A stretch of 64,000 nucleotides of DNA, taken from NCBI GenBank assembly GCA_013122435.1, contig WYDT01000009.1, positions 1 to 64,000 of the forward strand, written 5' to 3'. Below are positions 38,440 through 49,395 of this stretch, in pieces. A model generated the notes under the pieces. That model was not told where the DNA came from. It did no database searches and worked only from the letters and a program-made list of their open reading frames with translations. Within the stretch, counting starts at the first letter, position 1. Each line of letters opens with the position of its first letter. A program made the position numbers and the translations under genes. The DNA is from Chloroflexi bacterium AL-N1. Its GTDB lineage: Bacteria; Chloroflexota; Chloroflexia; Chloroflexales; Roseiflexaceae.

Positions 38440-38468
38440 ACAGAGAACACATGTATCGTGTTCCCTGT
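38440..38468 (-). promoter_or_regulatory. Hairpin between recA and recX
   Basis: On the minus strand ACAGGGAACAC and GTGTTCTCTGT form an 11-bp stem with one G-U pair around a 7-base loop. Only a weak T-rich tail follows, so partial termination or processing is likely. In other bacteria a similar hairpin lowers recX relative to recA. Confidence 0.7.
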
Positions 38469-38495
38469 GTTTAGAAACCGATATTTTGTAAAGGA

Positions 38496-39608
38496 TTATT
38501 CTTCAAATAACCCTTCGCCATTGTTATTTTCGTTTTCGGTCTTTGCTTCGTTTGCTGGTTCTCGATCAAGCTTTTGTGCACGAATAAGACGCTCGATTTC
38601 ATCGGCCAGAGCAGGATTTTCTCGCAGAAATTGTTTTGCATTTTCACGACCCTGGCCAAGGCGATCTTCTCCCAGATAGAACCATGCGCCACTCTTTCGG
38701 ATGACTTCCATTTCTACGGCAACGTCAAGGAGATTGCCAGCCCGTGAGATGCCCTCATTATTCATAATGTCAAACTCAGCTTGGCGGAATGGTGGAGCAA
38801 CCTTATTCTTGATGACTTTGACGCGAGATCGTGAGCCAATAGTTTCTTGCCCAGATTTGAGGGTTTCGATGCGGCGAATATCCATCCGCACTGAAGAATA
38901 AAATTTCAGAGCTTCACCACCTGTGGTGGTCTCAGGTGAGCCAAACATAACACCAATCTTCATGCGGATCTGGTTGAGGAAGATAACCACAGTACGGGAT
39001 TTGTTGATGGCACCGGAGAGTTTGCGAAGGGCCTGACTCATCAGTCGTGCCTGTAATCCCGGAAGTGAGTCGCCCATATCGCCTTCGATTTCAGCACGTG
39101 GAACCAGTGCCGCTACTGAGTCGATGACAATGACATCAACAGCATTTGAGCGTACCAGGGTTTCACATATCTCAAGTCCCTGCTCACCAAAATCTGGTTG
39201 TGACAAAAGTAAGTTCTCAGTGTCAACACCACAACGTTTGGCATAGATGGGATCAAAGGCATGTTCTGCATCGATAAACGCAGCGATACCACCCAGCTTT
39301 TGGGCTTCAGCCATGATATGTTGAGCAAGAGTGGTTTTGCCACTTGAGTAAGGGCCGAAAATCTCGATAACGCGTCCACGTGGAAGACCTCCAACACCTA
39401 ACGCAATATCAAGGGCAATTGCACCAGTTGGCACCACCTCAATGTTTAACCGTGAGTCTGCATCGCCCATCTTCATGATGGAGCCCTTGCCATACTTACG
39501 GTCGATCTGCCCCATCGCTGCAGCCAGCGCTTTTTCTTTTTCAGGAGAGATAGGCATAGACAGGGTTCCTTCACTCTGTGAATTTGCTCGTTCTTTAGTA
39601 GTACTCAC
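38496..39608 (-). CDS. recA: RecA recombinase
   Basis: A 370-residue RecA. The Walker A motif GPYSSGKT is at 85-92, followed by the Walker B region [12 protein letters not shown] and the loop regions around [42 protein letters not shown]. The acidic C-terminal tail ends [10 protein letters not shown]. The start is a GTG at 39608 with GGAG seven bases upstream. It drives homologous recombination and the SOS response. A promoter lies just upstream. Confidence 0.98.
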   Translation of the reverse strand: MSTTKERANSQSEGTLSMPISPEKEKALAAAMGQIDRKYGKGSIMKMGDADSRLNIEVVPTGAIALDIALGVGGLPRGRVIEIFGPYSSGKTTLAQHIMAEAQKLGGIAAFIDAEHAFDPIYAKRCGVDTENLLLSQPDFGEQGLEICETLVRSNAVDVIVIDSVAALVPRAEIEGDMGDSLPGLQARLMSQALRKLSGAINKSRTVVIFLNQIRMKIGVMFGSPETTTGGEALKFYSSVRMDIRRIETLKSGQETIGSRSRVKVIKNKVAPPFRQAEFDIMNNEGISRAGNLLDVAVEMEVIRKSGAWFYLGEDRLGQGRENAKQFLRENPALADEIERLIRAQKLDREPANEAKTENENNNGEGLFEE

Positions 39609-39631
39609 TCGTGTTCTCCGTTTGTTATTTT

Positions 39632-39660
39632 ACTATACTGTGTTGACAACATCCACACAA
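39632..39660 (-). promoter_or_regulatory. Probable recA promoter
   Basis: On the minus strand TTGTGT (39660-39655), a 17-base spacer and TATAGT (39637-39632) lie 24 bases before the GTG. A GAACGTTC palindrome upstream (39694-39701) is not clearly a LexA site. Confidence 0.55.
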
Positions 39661-39764
39661 TAAACAACATAGGTAATGCCTTGATTATAGCACGAACGTT
39701 CTTGTTTGGGAAGTGGCAGAATAGTTCTGTACAATGCTATTCCCTACTATACTGCTCTGGCGTT

Positions 39765-40589
39765 CTAACGAATAGTCCAGTTGCTGTGTGATGGAAATTG
39801 GGAGGTGTCTTCGGGAGTGAAGGGTGTTGCGCGCACGATAATGCGTTCTGAAAAACGATCTGGGCCACTGGCAGGCCAACAAGTTACAAGTGTTACCATC
39901 TCCTGTCCAGTAGGATCGATGAGGTGTGCATTTTCGGCTCGTTGTTCTTCTGATGCACCTTCTTCTTCCACGATAAGGATATCATTAACAACATAGAGAT
40001 ACTGTTCTCCATTACTGTAAATGGTGATCTTGTCGCCGGGCTCAACATAATAAAGATCTTTGAAGACTTTTCCAAATCCACCCACATGACCTGCAAGCAC
40101 AATATTTTCTCCATCGCCAGGATTCGCGGTTCCTTTGTGATGGCCTACTGCGTATTCGGCTACTTGCCAGACGGCAAACTCTTCACCGTTTTGTTCTTGA
40201 ACATCCCAACCAACTTCGACTACTTTGGCATCAACATTAATACTGGAAATGGCAATACGTGAAACAGTTGATGGTTGAATAGTTTCTGTAGAGGGCGCTG
40301 CACTCACAATCTGTCCACTTGTGGAAGATGCTTGCGATGGTCCATTGAGCAACGGTGGAATAAATGGTGCTGGCTCACTTGATACAGGCAGGGTCACCAC
40401 GGCTGGGGCTGGCACGTCGGTATCGCCACGTGCTGCATAACGACCGTATGACTCGGTGGCGTAGAGCCCTCCAACGTACAGCAGAATAATCATGCCAAAT
40501 AACATAAGGGCATTGCCCATTGTCCAGAATATTTTGGCACGTGTGTCGAGTGTATCCTGAACGGGTGTTGCTCGATGTTGTATGTTCAT
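39765..40589 (-). CDS. Membrane-anchored sortase
   Basis: A 274-residue sortase. A helix at 19-41 anchors it, a Pro/Ser-rich linker follows, and the catalytic domain has H168 in VLAGHVGG, C237 in TLVTCWP and R249-R253 in ERIIVR, matching the His-Cys-Arg triad. The GHHKGTANPGDGENIV stretch is typical of class D/E enzymes. Such sortases attach or cross-link surface proteins. I choose the ATG at 40589; a longer frame adds a basic stretch without ribosome site. No sorting-signal protein is evident beside it. Confidence 0.88.
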   Translation of the reverse strand: MNIQHRATPVQDTLDTRAKIFWTMGNALMLFGMIILLYVGGLYATESYGRYAARGDTDVPAPAVVTLPVSSEPAPFIPPLLNGPSQASSTSGQIVSAAPSTETIQPSTVSRIAISSINVDAKVVEVGWDVQEQNGEEFAVWQVAEYAVGHHKGTANPGDGENIVLAGHVGGFGKVFKDLYYVEPGDKITIYSNGEQYLYVVNDILIVEEEGASEEQRAENAHLIDPTGQEMVTLVTCWPASGPDRFSERIIVRATPFTPEDTSQFPSHSNWTIR

Positions 40590-40917
40590 GATAACTAATT
40601 TTGGTAGGCGTATCACAGTTACTCGTTTCCTTAAACGCAAAGATGTCTATATTGTGAGATTACGTGATGGTTTTGTATCTTGGATGCGCTTTTTATCTTT
40701 TGTAACCATTGCTAGTATACCATTGCGAATATAGGCATTCAAGTAAACTTAGTGTTCTCTAATGTTATAAATGCGTTCTTTCAGGCAATCATCATTGCGA
40801 AGAGAGGATGCCTATGGTAAGATAGCACAACTTGTAAAGCTTATGGTAATATACATGTTTTTTATGGTGAAATGCCATATATAATTCCTGATACCATTGC
40901 ACCATATGGAGGAGTTT

Positions 40918-42633
40918 GTGGATTCCAACGAGCAGCAGCCAGATGAACTATCTGATCGCACTATCACTATTCGTCTGACACGCGACATGCTTATCTTAAT
41001 GTCTGCGCTCGTGTTTCTCGTAGTTGCTATCATTTTGGCGGTTTTCTTTTCTTCTGGGCAAGAGGTGGGTGAGAATGAGCAGCCGGGCGTTGGTGAAATA
41101 GATGAAGCATCTCGTGTGACTATCACGGCTGATGATGCAACAGCAAGAACCGCAGAACCAACCGTAGTAGGAACACCTGGGCAAGGCACGCCTGTAAATG
41201 GCGCTCCATATCCTGAGCCAGGTACGGCCATTGCTGATGAAGATGACCCTATTGCAGGAATCGGGACTCCTGGTCCGCCAACATTTGAACCAGAACGTCC
41301 TGGTGATAATGAAGACCCTGCTGCTGACGACCCTGCTTACCCAGGGCCTGATGAAGGCGATGAAAGCAATGCAGCGCGACCAACGATACCACGCTTTGGT
41401 GCGATACCAACAGCAGATTTCTTTGATCCAGACGAGTCGCCTGAGCCATCGGATGATGATTTCTTTGATCCAGACGAGTCGCCTGAGCCAACAACAGCCC
41501 GCCCAACACCATTACCGCGCCCCACGGAATCAGGTGGATCGCAATTACCGACTCCTGTACCCACACAGCAACCAGCGCCACAACCAGGGCCACCGGCGGG
41601 TGGATCTGGTTCACCTCCGCTTTCAGTGGCAACGAGCACGCCGCTTCCGCCAACACCGATACCAATTGACACACTCACAGGGAACATACGTTGGTCTGCC
41701 GATCAGAGCCCAATCATTATCCAACGTGATCTGCAATTGACGGCTGGGTCGGTGCTGGTTATTGAACCAGGTGTTGAAGTCGTGCTGGCCCCAGGTGTGT
41801 CTTTCTTTGTTGATGGTTCACTCTTCGCCAATGGACAGCCTGGTCAACCGATCCGTTTTGTAGGTGGGGAGGGCCAGCGCTGGGAAGGTTTGTTTGGTCA
41901 GGCTGGTAGTACCATTACGATGGAGCATGTCGAAGTCCGTGGTGGTGGCAATGGAGGAACCCTGCTCACAAGTGATGGTGGATTTATCTCCATGCGAAAT
42001 ACACGTATCAATGAAAATGGTGGCCATATTCGCATTGACAATAGTCGTGCTGAAATATATGACAGCGAAATTGCTGGTAACGACATGCCTTATGGTGCCG
42101 CATTAGATATAAGTTACAATGGTGGTGGTGCTGTAACGTTGGTAAACAACCGTATTGGAGGCAATATTCTGGCAGCAGGTGCCCCTCCGGTGCAGATTAC
42201 CAACTTGAGTCCTCTCGCTATGGTGGATCTTACTATTCAGCGCAACCTGTTGGTTGGTCAGGATGGACCTAATCTGGTTCTTTCGACGAATGGTCCCTTC
42301 CAGGGTGATATTAGTTGTAATGCGTTGCTGGGGGGTGGGAATGGACTCAGTATTCGCAGCGAAACGCTTCAGGTTCCAGGCTTTGCACTTAATGTACGTG
42401 AAAACGCGATTGAGGCGCATACCCCGCCGATTATTCCATTCTATCTTGAATATGGTATTGGACGTGGTGCCACCAGTGAAGTGGCATTGGACATGCGTGA
42501 CAATTGGTGGGAAAGCGAGCTTGGTCCATATCATCCTGATTTGCATGAGGATGGTCGTGGTGATTCAGTAGGTGTGAATATCGAGTTTGATCCCTGGTTG
42601 ACGGAGCGCCCAGCCTGTGCCCCCAACCAGTAA
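40918..42633 (+). CDS. Membrane-anchored Pro-rich protein with C-terminal beta-helix
   Basis: A protein of about 571 residues. One hydrophobic helix at about 24-45 is preceded by a short charged cytoplasmic tail. A long Pro/Glu/Asp linker (about 50-240) follows and contains a duplicated FFDPDESPEPS unit encoded by a short DNA repeat. The C-terminal half (about 255-570) has repeated short strands and asparagines (ISMRNTRINENGGHIRIDNS, AEIYDSEIAGN) typical of a right-handed parallel beta-helix, with DMRDNWWESELGP near the end. The start could be GTG 40918 (GGAGG five bases upstream) or ATG 40906. The domain suggests carbohydrate binding or an adhesin. Confidence 0.7.
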   Translation: MDSNEQQPDELSDRTITIRLTRDMLILMSALVFLVVAIILAVFFSSGQEVGENEQPGVGEIDEASRVTITADDATARTAEPTVVGTPGQGTPVNGAPYPEPGTAIADEDDPIAGIGTPGPPTFEPERPGDNEDPAADDPAYPGPDEGDESNAARPTIPRFGAIPTADFFDPDESPEPSDDDFFDPDESPEPTTARPTPLPRPTESGGSQLPTPVPTQQPAPQPGPPAGGSGSPPLSVATSTPLPPTPIPIDTLTGNIRWSADQSPIIIQRDLQLTAGSVLVIEPGVEVVLAPGVSFFVDGSLFANGQPGQPIRFVGGEGQRWEGLFGQAGSTITMEHVEVRGGGNGGTLLTSDGGFISMRNTRINENGGHIRIDNSRAEIYDSEIAGNDMPYGAALDISYNGGGAVTLVNNRIGGNILAAGAPPVQITNLSPLAMVDLTIQRNLLVGQDGPNLVLSTNGPFQGDISCNALLGGGNGLSIRSETLQVPGFALNVRENAIEAHTPPIIPFYLEYGIGRGATSEVALDMRDNWWESELGPYHPDLHEDGRGDSVGVNIEFDPWLTERPACAPNQ

Positions 42634-42689
42634 TTGAAACAGATTGATCTGAGTTGTGTAGGGCGCGTTGTTTATCATAAAGATGTGGA

Positions 42690-42737
42690 AACACAGAGGT
42701 CATTGTAGTATGTACAGCGAGATCTCTGTGTTTTTTT
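42690..42737 (+). terminator. Terminator after the beta-helix gene
   Basis: ACACAGAG (42691-42698) pairs with CTCTGTGT (42724-42731), followed by a run of T residues. The loop is long (25 bases). Confidence 0.75.
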
Positions 42738-42774
42738 GCCTTTTGAGTCTCACATCTATCGAAATTGTGAATAT

Positions 42775-43854
42775 ATGGCATTGAAAACCACTATTAATAA
42801 AATTATTGACACATCTATTGATACACAGGTCTTTCCTGGAGCGGTTGTGCTTGTGGCAAAAGGAGACACTATCCTGTATCACCACGCCTATGGTGCGACC
42901 ATGTACGAAGACGATGGTTCTGTACCTGTGCATTTGGATACCATCTATGATATTGCTTCACTGACCAAGGTCTTTACTGCAACGGCCGCGCTGCGCCTTG
43001 TTGATGCGGGAATGCTTGATCTATATGCACCAATACAAACATACCTACCAGATGTACAGGCTCCAAATATAACAGTGCTACACCTGCTCACCCATACATC
43101 TGGTCTGGATATTCGCCTGTCATCGTTACGTGAGCTTGACGGTGAAGGTTTACTGGATGTGGTGTATCAAACCGAACCGTGTTATCCGCCGGGTACTGTT
43201 GTCGCCTACACCAATGTTAATTCACTCCTCCTTGGTGAGATTGTGCGGCATCTCGTGGATACAACACTTGATCAAGCCATTGAGCGTTTGGTTCTAACTC
43301 CGCTTGGGCTATCGGATACGTGTTTTTGCCCTCCCCTGGCTTTGCAATCACGTATTGCCCCTACAGAGATAGATCCTGACTGGCGTGGTCAACTTGTACA
43401 TGGCAGTGTTCACGATGAAAGCACACATGCACTTGGTGGTGTTGCAGGACACGCGGGGCTGTTCAGTACAGCCAGCGATCTGTATCGGTTCTGTCAGGTG
43501 TGGTTAGCTGATGGTCAACACGATGAGTGCGTGGGACGTAGCCAGATATTAGACTCTGCTTTTCTTTGCAGAGAAACAAAAGCACTTGCGTGTACAAACC
43601 ATACGCCCGGTTTAGCGCTTTCCTGCGGTTTGGGATGGATGCTTGATCGCCCCAATTTTATGGGAAATGCACCTGAAGGTAGTTTTGGGCACACCGGGTT
43701 TACTGGCCCAGCTATGGTGATCGTACCACACTATCATCTCATTGTAGTTGTGCTTTGTAATCGCGTGTATCCCCGACGTAGCACTCCCGACCACCATGCA
43801 GTAATTGCCTCCATTGTTGAAACTGCTATCGAGTATTGCAAGTCCTCAAAATAA
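42775..43854 (+). CDS. Serine hydrolase of the beta-lactamase (class C-like) family
   Basis: A 359-residue cytosolic-type hydrolase without signal peptide. The catalytic SxxK is S62-LT-K65 (IASLTK), the YxN-like motif is Y145-T-N147 (VAYTNVN) and the third motif is GHTGFTG. These mark the penicillin-binding/esterase family PF00144. Such proteins act as esterases, peptidases or lactamases, and the lack of an export signal argues against a beta-lactamase role. I set the start at the ATG at 42775; the longer frame begins with TTG inside the terminator. Confidence 0.87.
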   Translation: MALKTTINKIIDTSIDTQVFPGAVVLVAKGDTILYHHAYGATMYEDDGSVPVHLDTIYDIASLTKVFTATAALRLVDAGMLDLYAPIQTYLPDVQAPNITVLHLLTHTSGLDIRLSSLRELDGEGLLDVVYQTEPCYPPGTVVAYTNVNSLLLGEIVRHLVDTTLDQAIERLVLTPLGLSDTCFCPPLALQSRIAPTEIDPDWRGQLVHGSVHDESTHALGGVAGHAGLFSTASDLYRFCQVWLADGQHDECVGRSQILDSAFLCRETKALACTNHTPGLALSCGLGWMLDRPNFMGNAPEGSFGHTGFTGPAMVIVPHYHLIVVVLCNRVYPRRSTPDHHAVIASIVETAIEYCKSSK

Positions 43855-44204
43855 CCATCATATACACTGTATCAGGTCTAAAAATGATCGGAATGGCCAG
43901 CGCGTTTTTTACGAACTGACGTTATTTACTTTTTTTGTTAATGTCTTCGAAGTGTAAAGAATTATTTCTTTAAGCTGTTCTATTTGTGCTTGACATGGGG
44001 TTTGCTGGCATGGTACAGTGACATTATCCTAAAAGTTACATCATTCACAATGCTTACTTCAAGAACATGTTTATATCTTCCCAATGCGTTACAATAGGGT
44101 ACATTAAATAATTATTGATTCTATTTCTTAAACAAATGTCTTGTTTTCTTAGTACATTTATTTTTACATGTAAAACAGATCGTATAGCAAAGGTAGCAAA
44201 ACGA
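43855..44204. other. Intergenic region before malate synthase
   Basis: About 350 bases without a gene. It holds the likely aceB promoter and about 185 bases of leader. No other structure stands out. Confidence 0.45.
43990..44019 (+). promoter_or_regulatory. Probable promoter of the malate synthase gene
   Basis: TTGACA (43990-43995), an 18-base spacer and TACAGT (44014-44019). The leader of about 180 bases could carry further control. Confidence 0.6.
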
Positions 44205-45812
44205 ATGACACAGGCAAGTAAACAAAATTTCCCCGATGGCGTGGATATTCGTGGCGCAATTTCGCCCGAATTTGCCGAAATCCTGACGCCTGAGGCAATG
44301 GCATTTGTCGTCAAATTGGCACGTGAGTTTGATGCAACGCGGGTTTCATTGTTGAAACGACGTGAAGAGCGACAGGCCGAAATTCAGGCTGGTAAAGTAC
44401 CAGATTTTCTTCCAGAGACGGCACATGTCCGTGATGGTGATTGGACAGTTGCCCCTATACGAGATGATCTCCAGGACAGACGCGTAGAAATTACTGGGCC
44501 GGTTGAGCGTAAGATGGTCATCAATGCACTCAATTCGGGTGCAAAAGTGTTCATGGCCGATTTTGAGGACGCCAACTCACCGACGTGGGACAATGCCATT
44601 CAAGGCCAACTGAATTTGCGAGATGCGATTAACCGGACCATTGACTATACGAGTCCCGAGGGCAAAGCATATGCTCTCAACGATACCATTGCGACTATCA
44701 TTACACGCCCACGTGGTTGGCACCTTTTAGAAAAACATGTATTTGTTGATGGTAAGCCGATGGCTGGTGCATTTCTTGATTTTGGCCTTTACTTTTTCCA
44801 TAATGCAAAACATCTTGTAGCAAAGGGATCAGGGCCTTATTTTTATCTCCCTAAACTTGAAAGCCACCTTGAAGCACGTTTATGGAATGATGTTTTTGTG
44901 ATGGCACAAAATGAGCTAGGTGTCCCACAGGGAACGATTAAAGCGACTGTCCTGATCGAAACTATTCTGGGCGCGCTTGAGATGGATGAAATTCTCTACG
45001 AATTGCGTGAACATTCAGCCGGACTGAATTGTGGTCGTTGGGATTATATCTTTAGCTGTATCAAAAAATTCCGTAACGAGGCTGATTTTCTCTTCCCAGA
45101 CCGTGCACTCGTGACCATGACAACCCATTTTATGCGTTCATATTCACTACTGGCTATCAAGACATGTCATCGACGTAATATTCATGCTATTGGTGGTATG
45201 GCAGCCCAGATCCCTATCAAGAATGACCCAGTGGCCAATGATGAGGCTTTTGCCAAAGTCCGTGCTGACAAAGAGCGTGAAGCAAATGATGGGCACGATG
45301 GTACATGGGTTGCACATCCTGGGTTAGTTCCGGTAGCATTGACGGCATTTGATGCGGTTATGCCTGGACCAAATCAGATTGACAAGAAGCGTGAAGACGT
45401 GAATGTCACGGCAGCCGACTTACTTGACTTTGCCAAAGGGCCGATCACCGATGCTGGTCTGCGAACCAACATCAGTGTCAGTATTCAGTATCTTGAGTCG
45501 TGGCTACGTGGGGTTGGTTGTGTTCCGATCTTTAACTTGATGGAAGACGCGGCAACGGCTGAGATTTCGCGTGCTCAGGTGTGGCAGTGGATTCGTCATC
45601 CCGAGGGCAAGCTCACCGATGGCCGCAAAGTGACTGTCGAGCTGGTCCGATCTTTGATCGATGAAGAACTGGCAAAAATCGAGATAATGGTTGGGAAAGA
45701 GCGGTATGCCGCCGGAAAATATACGCTTGCAAGCCAACTGTTTGATCAGCTTACGACTTCTGATGACTTCGATGAGTTTTTGACCCTGCGGGGTTATGAA
45801 CACCTCGACTAG
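44205..45812 (+). CDS. aceB: Malate synthase A
   Basis: A 535-residue enzyme that condenses glyoxylate with acetyl-CoA to malate. [68 protein letters not shown] and [11 protein letters not shown] are the family blocks, including the catalytic Arg and Asp/Glu region. Length fits the A isoform. The ATG at 44205 is chosen over an upstream start because the conserved part begins soon after. It is followed by isocitrate lyase with 131 bases between, forming the two-step glyoxylate bypass. Confidence 0.96.
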   Translation: MTQASKQNFPDGVDIRGAISPEFAEILTPEAMAFVVKLAREFDATRVSLLKRREERQAEIQAGKVPDFLPETAHVRDGDWTVAPIRDDLQDRRVEITGPVERKMVINALNSGAKVFMADFEDANSPTWDNAIQGQLNLRDAINRTIDYTSPEGKAYALNDTIATIITRPRGWHLLEKHVFVDGKPMAGAFLDFGLYFFHNAKHLVAKGSGPYFYLPKLESHLEARLWNDVFVMAQNELGVPQGTIKATVLIETILGALEMDEILYELREHSAGLNCGRWDYIFSCIKKFRNEADFLFPDRALVTMTTHFMRSYSLLAIKTCHRRNIHAIGGMAAQIPIKNDPVANDEAFAKVRADKEREANDGHDGTWVAHPGLVPVALTAFDAVMPGPNQIDKKREDVNVTAADLLDFAKGPITDAGLRTNISVSIQYLESWLRGVGCVPIFNLMEDAATAEISRAQVWQWIRHPEGKLTDGRKVTVELVRSLIDEELAKIEIMVGKERYAAGKYTLASQLFDQLTTSDDFDEFLTLRGYEHLD

Positions 45813-45831
45813 GATAGACACCTACAAATGA

Positions 45832-45869
45832 GCAGAGGATTGGACCATACCCGTCGGTCCAGTCCTGCC
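45832..45869 (+). promoter_or_regulatory. Hairpin between aceB and aceA
   Basis: GCAG-A-GGA-T-TGGACC pairs with GGTCCA-G-TCC-T-GC over a 9-base loop. No T-run follows, so it is likely an mRNA-processing or stability stem in a bicistronic message. Confidence 0.6.
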
Positions 45870-45943
45870 TCCATATACCTTGAAATTGGATCGTAAACGG
45901 TACTTTAACCTTAATCAACCACTCGCTGAAGAGGAGGCTCGTC

Positions 45944-47221
45944 ATGACCGTCAATGAACAAGCAAAAGCCCTGGCAAAATATTGGGCCACAGATGAACGC
46001 TGGAAAGGGATCAAACGTACGTACACTGCCGAAGATGTTATTCGTCTGCGTGGGTCAATCCAAATCGAGTACACACTGGCACGCAAAGGCGCGGAACGAT
46101 TATGGGAACTCCTGCACACCGACGATTATGTGGCTACACTGGGCGCAATGACGGGAAATCAGGCTGTGCAGCAAGTCAAAGCTGGCCTCAAGGCCATCTA
46201 TGTAAGCGGTTGGCAGGTGGCTGCCGATGCAAACCTGTCAGGACAGATGTATCCTGATCAAAGTCTGTATCCTGCCAATAGTGTTCCACAACTGATTCAG
46301 CGTATTAACCAGGCACTTCAACGCGCTGATCAAATTGAATTTGGTGAAGGAAAGCATGATACACATTGGTTTGCGCCTATTGTTGCCGATGGGGAAGCCG
46401 GTTTTGGTGGCTCGCTCAATGTGTTTGAGTTGACCAAAGGGATGATCGAGGCCGGTACCGCCGGTGTTCACTTTGAAGATCAACTTTCTTCAGAGAAAAA
46501 ATGTGGGCATATGGGTGGAAAAGTTTTGTTGCCTACCCAGACTGCTATTCGCAATTTAGTCTCGGCACGGTTAGCCATGGATGTGATGGGTGTGCCAACA
46601 CTCCTGATTGCGCGCACAGATGCCAATGGCGCGAAACTGATCACGAGTGATGTGGATCCACGTGATAAGAAATTCCTCACGGGCGAAAGAACGGCTGAGG
46701 GCTTCTTTGCCACCCGTAGCGGTATCGACTCAGCGATTGCACGTGGCCTCGCATATGCTCCCTATGCCGATCTGGTGTGGTGTGAGACGGCTGAACCGAA
46801 TGTTGAAGAAGCCCGTCGTTTTGCTGAAGCGATCCATGCTGAATTCCCAGACAAGTTGCTCGCCTACAACTGCTCACCATCATTCAACTGGAAGAAGAAA
46901 TTGGATGACGCAACGATTGCTGAATTCCAGAAAACACTGGGAGCAATGGGATATAAATTCCAATTTATCACGCTTGCAGGTTTCCACACACTGAACTACA
47001 GTATGTTCGATCTTGCTTACGGATACCGTGATCGTGGTATGGCTGCCTATGCAGAGTTCCAGGCAACCGAGTTTGCGCGTGATGTTGATGGGTATACCGC
47101 TGCCAAACATCAGCGCGAAGTAGGCGCAGGCTACTTTGATGATGTATCACAGGTTGTTTCTGGTGGTGAGTCCTCCACGACAGCACTGAGTGGCTCGACC
47201 GAGGAAGAACAATTCTACTAG
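45944..47221 (+). CDS. aceA: Isocitrate lyase
   Basis: A 425-residue enzyme splitting isocitrate to glyoxylate and succinate. The catalytic loop KKCGH is at 185-189 (C187), with [17 protein letters not shown] and [10 protein letters not shown] as other active-site parts, and CSPSFNW later. Length fits the short bacterial form. GAGGAGG lies seven bases before the ATG. It pairs with malate synthase for growth on acetate or fatty acids. Confidence 0.97.
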   Translation: MTVNEQAKALAKYWATDERWKGIKRTYTAEDVIRLRGSIQIEYTLARKGAERLWELLHTDDYVATLGAMTGNQAVQQVKAGLKAIYVSGWQVAADANLSGQMYPDQSLYPANSVPQLIQRINQALQRADQIEFGEGKHDTHWFAPIVADGEAGFGGSLNVFELTKGMIEAGTAGVHFEDQLSSEKKCGHMGGKVLLPTQTAIRNLVSARLAMDVMGVPTLLIARTDANGAKLITSDVDPRDKKFLTGERTAEGFFATRSGIDSAIARGLAYAPYADLVWCETAEPNVEEARRFAEAIHAEFPDKLLAYNCSPSFNWKKKLDDATIAEFQKTLGAMGYKFQFITLAGFHTLNYSMFDLAYGYRDRGMAAYAEFQATEFARDVDGYTAAKHQREVGAGYFDDVSQVVSGGESSTTALSGSTEEEQFY

Positions 47222-47334
47222 TTTTTCTAAACGTGTTATCATTATAATCTAAAGGTATTAAAGGGTGCACAAATAAGGTGCGCCCTGAATTGTTTTCCAT
47301 CAATGGTGATGCCTACACGAAAGGAGGCCGGGGA

Positions 47335-47970
47335 ATGCAAACAGTTCGTGGACGATTCAACGGTTTGGCAGTAGAATTACTCGAAGATGCGCCAATCAAA
47401 GGTGAAGCGTATGTGTTAATAACATTCTTAGAAGGAAGTATGGAAACCGCCGCCGCACGTGCCGAACGACGCCAATCGGTCAGTGTGTCTATGCATTCGC
47501 TTGATCGCTACAGTGAACCACTACGACGGCGTATGGGGGCACAGGCAACCGAGGATGTTCCGCCTACTCCCTTTACTGTTGGTGAAGTGATGACACGTAA
47601 GGTCGTTAGTGTGTCGTCGACGGAAATGGTGTCAGAGGCGATCCACCTTATGCATCAACAGGGCATCACAAGTATTATTGTGGAACCTGATGAAACAGGT
47701 GAATGGGGCATTATGACCATGCGTGACGTATTAAAAGATATTGTCAGCGTGAACCGAGCACCAGAAGAGGTCCCGGTGAGTGAGGTGGTGACACGTCCTT
47801 TGATTTATGTCTCACAGGATATGAGTTTGCGTGAATGCAGTAAGCTGATGATTGACTCCAACATTCGTCGTGCGGCTGTCCGTCACGAAGGTCGTCCAGT
47901 TGGTATTATCAGTGATACGGATATCTTTCAAGTGGTTGAAGAGCGCGGTTGGGGCCCAATATCTGAGTAG
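47335..47970 (+). CDS. CBS-domain pair protein
   Basis: A 211-residue protein. The first 90 residues are an unrecognised basic segment. Two CBS repeats follow (FTVGEVMTRKVVSVSSTEMVSEAIHLMHQQG; VSEVVTRPLIYVSQDMSLRECSKLM), which usually bind adenine nucleotides. AAGGAGG lies six bases before the ATG at 47335, so a longer frame is rejected. It sits directly after aceA and may sense energy state near the isocitrate branch point; that is inference from location. Confidence 0.82.
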   Translation: MQTVRGRFNGLAVELLEDAPIKGEAYVLITFLEGSMETAAARAERRQSVSVSMHSLDRYSEPLRRRMGAQATEDVPPTPFTVGEVMTRKVVSVSSTEMVSEAIHLMHQQGITSIIVEPDETGEWGIMTMRDVLKDIVSVNRAPEEVPVSEVVTRPLIYVSQDMSLRECSKLMIDSNIRRAAVRHEGRPVGIISDTDIFQVVEERGWGPISE

Positions 47971-47992
47971 TTGCTTGATGTTTGCAGGCAAA

Positions 47993-48030
47993 GGATGAGT
48001 TGCGTATCAACGTCGACTCATCCTTATTTT
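47993..48030 (+). terminator. Terminator between CBS gene and icd
   Basis: GGATGAGT (47993-48000) pairs with ACTCATCC (48016-48023), flanked by AA/TT that extend the stem, then TTATTTT. It lies between convergent genes. Confidence 0.85.
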
Positions 48031-48039
48031 GTTTGCATG

Positions 48040-49395
48040 CTATTCCATATTTTGTATGACGGCATCGGCAAAGGCAGATGTACTCACTTCTGTAGCACCC
48101 TTCATCAAACGTGCAAAGTCATAGGTGACTACTTTACTGGCAAAAGTTTTCTCAAGGCTATTGATAATAAGATCAGCAGCTTCATTCCAGCCAAGGTAGC
48201 GTAGCATCATATCGCCGCTGAGTACGACACTGCACGGATTGACTTTATCAAGATTGGCGTATTTGGGCGCGGTGCCGTGGGTAGCCTCAAAGATTGCGTG
48301 GCCTGTGACATAGTTGATGTTGCCACCTGGTGCAATTCCAATGCCCCCAACCTGTGCCGCCAGCGCATCGCTCAGGTAGTCGCCGTTGAGATTGAGGGTA
48401 GCGATGACATCGAATTCAGCAGGGCGAGTCAACACTTGTTGCAGGGTAATGTCGGCGATGGCATCCTTGATGAGGATTTTGCCTGCTGCGAGTGCGGCCT
48501 TTTGCTCTGTGTTAGCTGCTGCTTCACCACGGGCTGCTTTGGCCCGTTCCCACTGTGCCCATGTATAGACTCGCTCACCAAAGGCGTGTTCGGCGAAAGC
48601 ATAGCCCCAATCACGGAAAGCGCCCTCGGTAAATTTCATAATGTTGCCCTTGTGAACCAGGGTAACACTGGGACGGTTGTGCTCAATCGCATACTGGATT
48701 GCTGCAGCAACCAGCCGTTCGGTTCCGAGGCGACTCACAGCTTTGATCCCTAAGCCTACCTCAATATGATCATCATGTTCCTGATCAAGCAGGTTGAGGA
48801 AGTTGTTGGTTTTTTCAACAGTACCAAAGCGCACTTTGTTAAAATCGGCTTGAAAGTTTTCTTCGAGAAATGCCAGCAATTTTTGTGCTTCTGGTGTACC
48901 TGCAGCATACTCGATACCGGCATAGATGTCTTCGGTATTCTCACGGAAGATCGCCATATCGACGAGTTCGGGCTGTCGTACCGGAGATGGTACGCCTTCA
49001 AAATAGCGTATAGGTCGTAAACATACATACAGATCGAGCAATTGTCGCAGGGCTACGTTTAAGCTACGAATGCCCTTTCCCACAGGGGTTGTGAGTGGCC
49101 CTTTAATCCCAACGAGATACTGGGAAAAAGCATCAACAGTAGCTTGGGGGAGCCAATCTCCGGTTTCGTTGAACGCTTTTTCACCAGCAAAAATTTCCAT
49201 CCACATCAATTTGCGTTGACCGCCGTAAGCGCGTTCAACGGCGGCATCGAAAACGCGTACACTGGCGCGCCAGATGTCCGGCCCGGTGCCATCGCCTTCG
49301 ACAAAAGGAATGATAGGTCGGTCAGGGACCTTGAGCCGTCCTTGTTGAATAGAGATAGCTTCGCCCTTAGGTACGCGATATTCTACCGTGCTCAT
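48040..49395 (-). CDS. icd: Isocitrate dehydrogenase (NADP-type)
   Basis: A 451-residue decarboxylating dehydrogenase. [15 protein letters not shown] starts the cofactor fold, [20 protein letters not shown] contains the phosphorylatable-serine site of the E. coli type enzyme (S in IRSLNVALR), [13 protein letters not shown] and [24 protein letters not shown] blocks follow. The NADP-type pattern near [15 protein letters not shown] supports NADP use. GGAG lies nine bases before the ATG. It competes with isocitrate lyase for the same substrate and is convergent with that cluster. Confidence 0.95.
   Translation of the reverse strand: MSTVEYRVPKGEAISIQQGRLKVPDRPIIPFVEGDGTGPDIWRASVRVFDAAVERAYGGQRKLMWMEIFAGEKAFNETGDWLPQATVDAFSQYLVGIKGPLTTPVGKGIRSLNVALRQLLDLYVCLRPIRYFEGVPSPVRQPELVDMAIFRENTEDIYAGIEYAAGTPEAQKLLAFLEENFQADFNKVRFGTVEKTNNFLNLLDQEHDDHIEVGLGIKAVSRLGTERLVAAAIQYAIEHNRPSVTLVHKGNIMKFTEGAFRDWGYAFAEHAFGERVYTWAQWERAKAARGEAAANTEQKAALAAGKILIKDAIADITLQQVLTRPAEFDVIATLNLNGDYLSDALAAQVGGIGIAPGGNINYVTGHAIFEATHGTAPKYANLDKVNPCSVVLSGDMMLRYLGWNEAADLIINSLEKTFASKVVTYDFARLMKGATEVSTSAFADAVIQNME

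Noticed and set aside
39694..39701. GAACGTTC upstream of recA as an SOS (LexA) box
   Set aside because: The half-sites abut without the usual spacer and lie well upstream of the predicted promoter; a single site is not enough.
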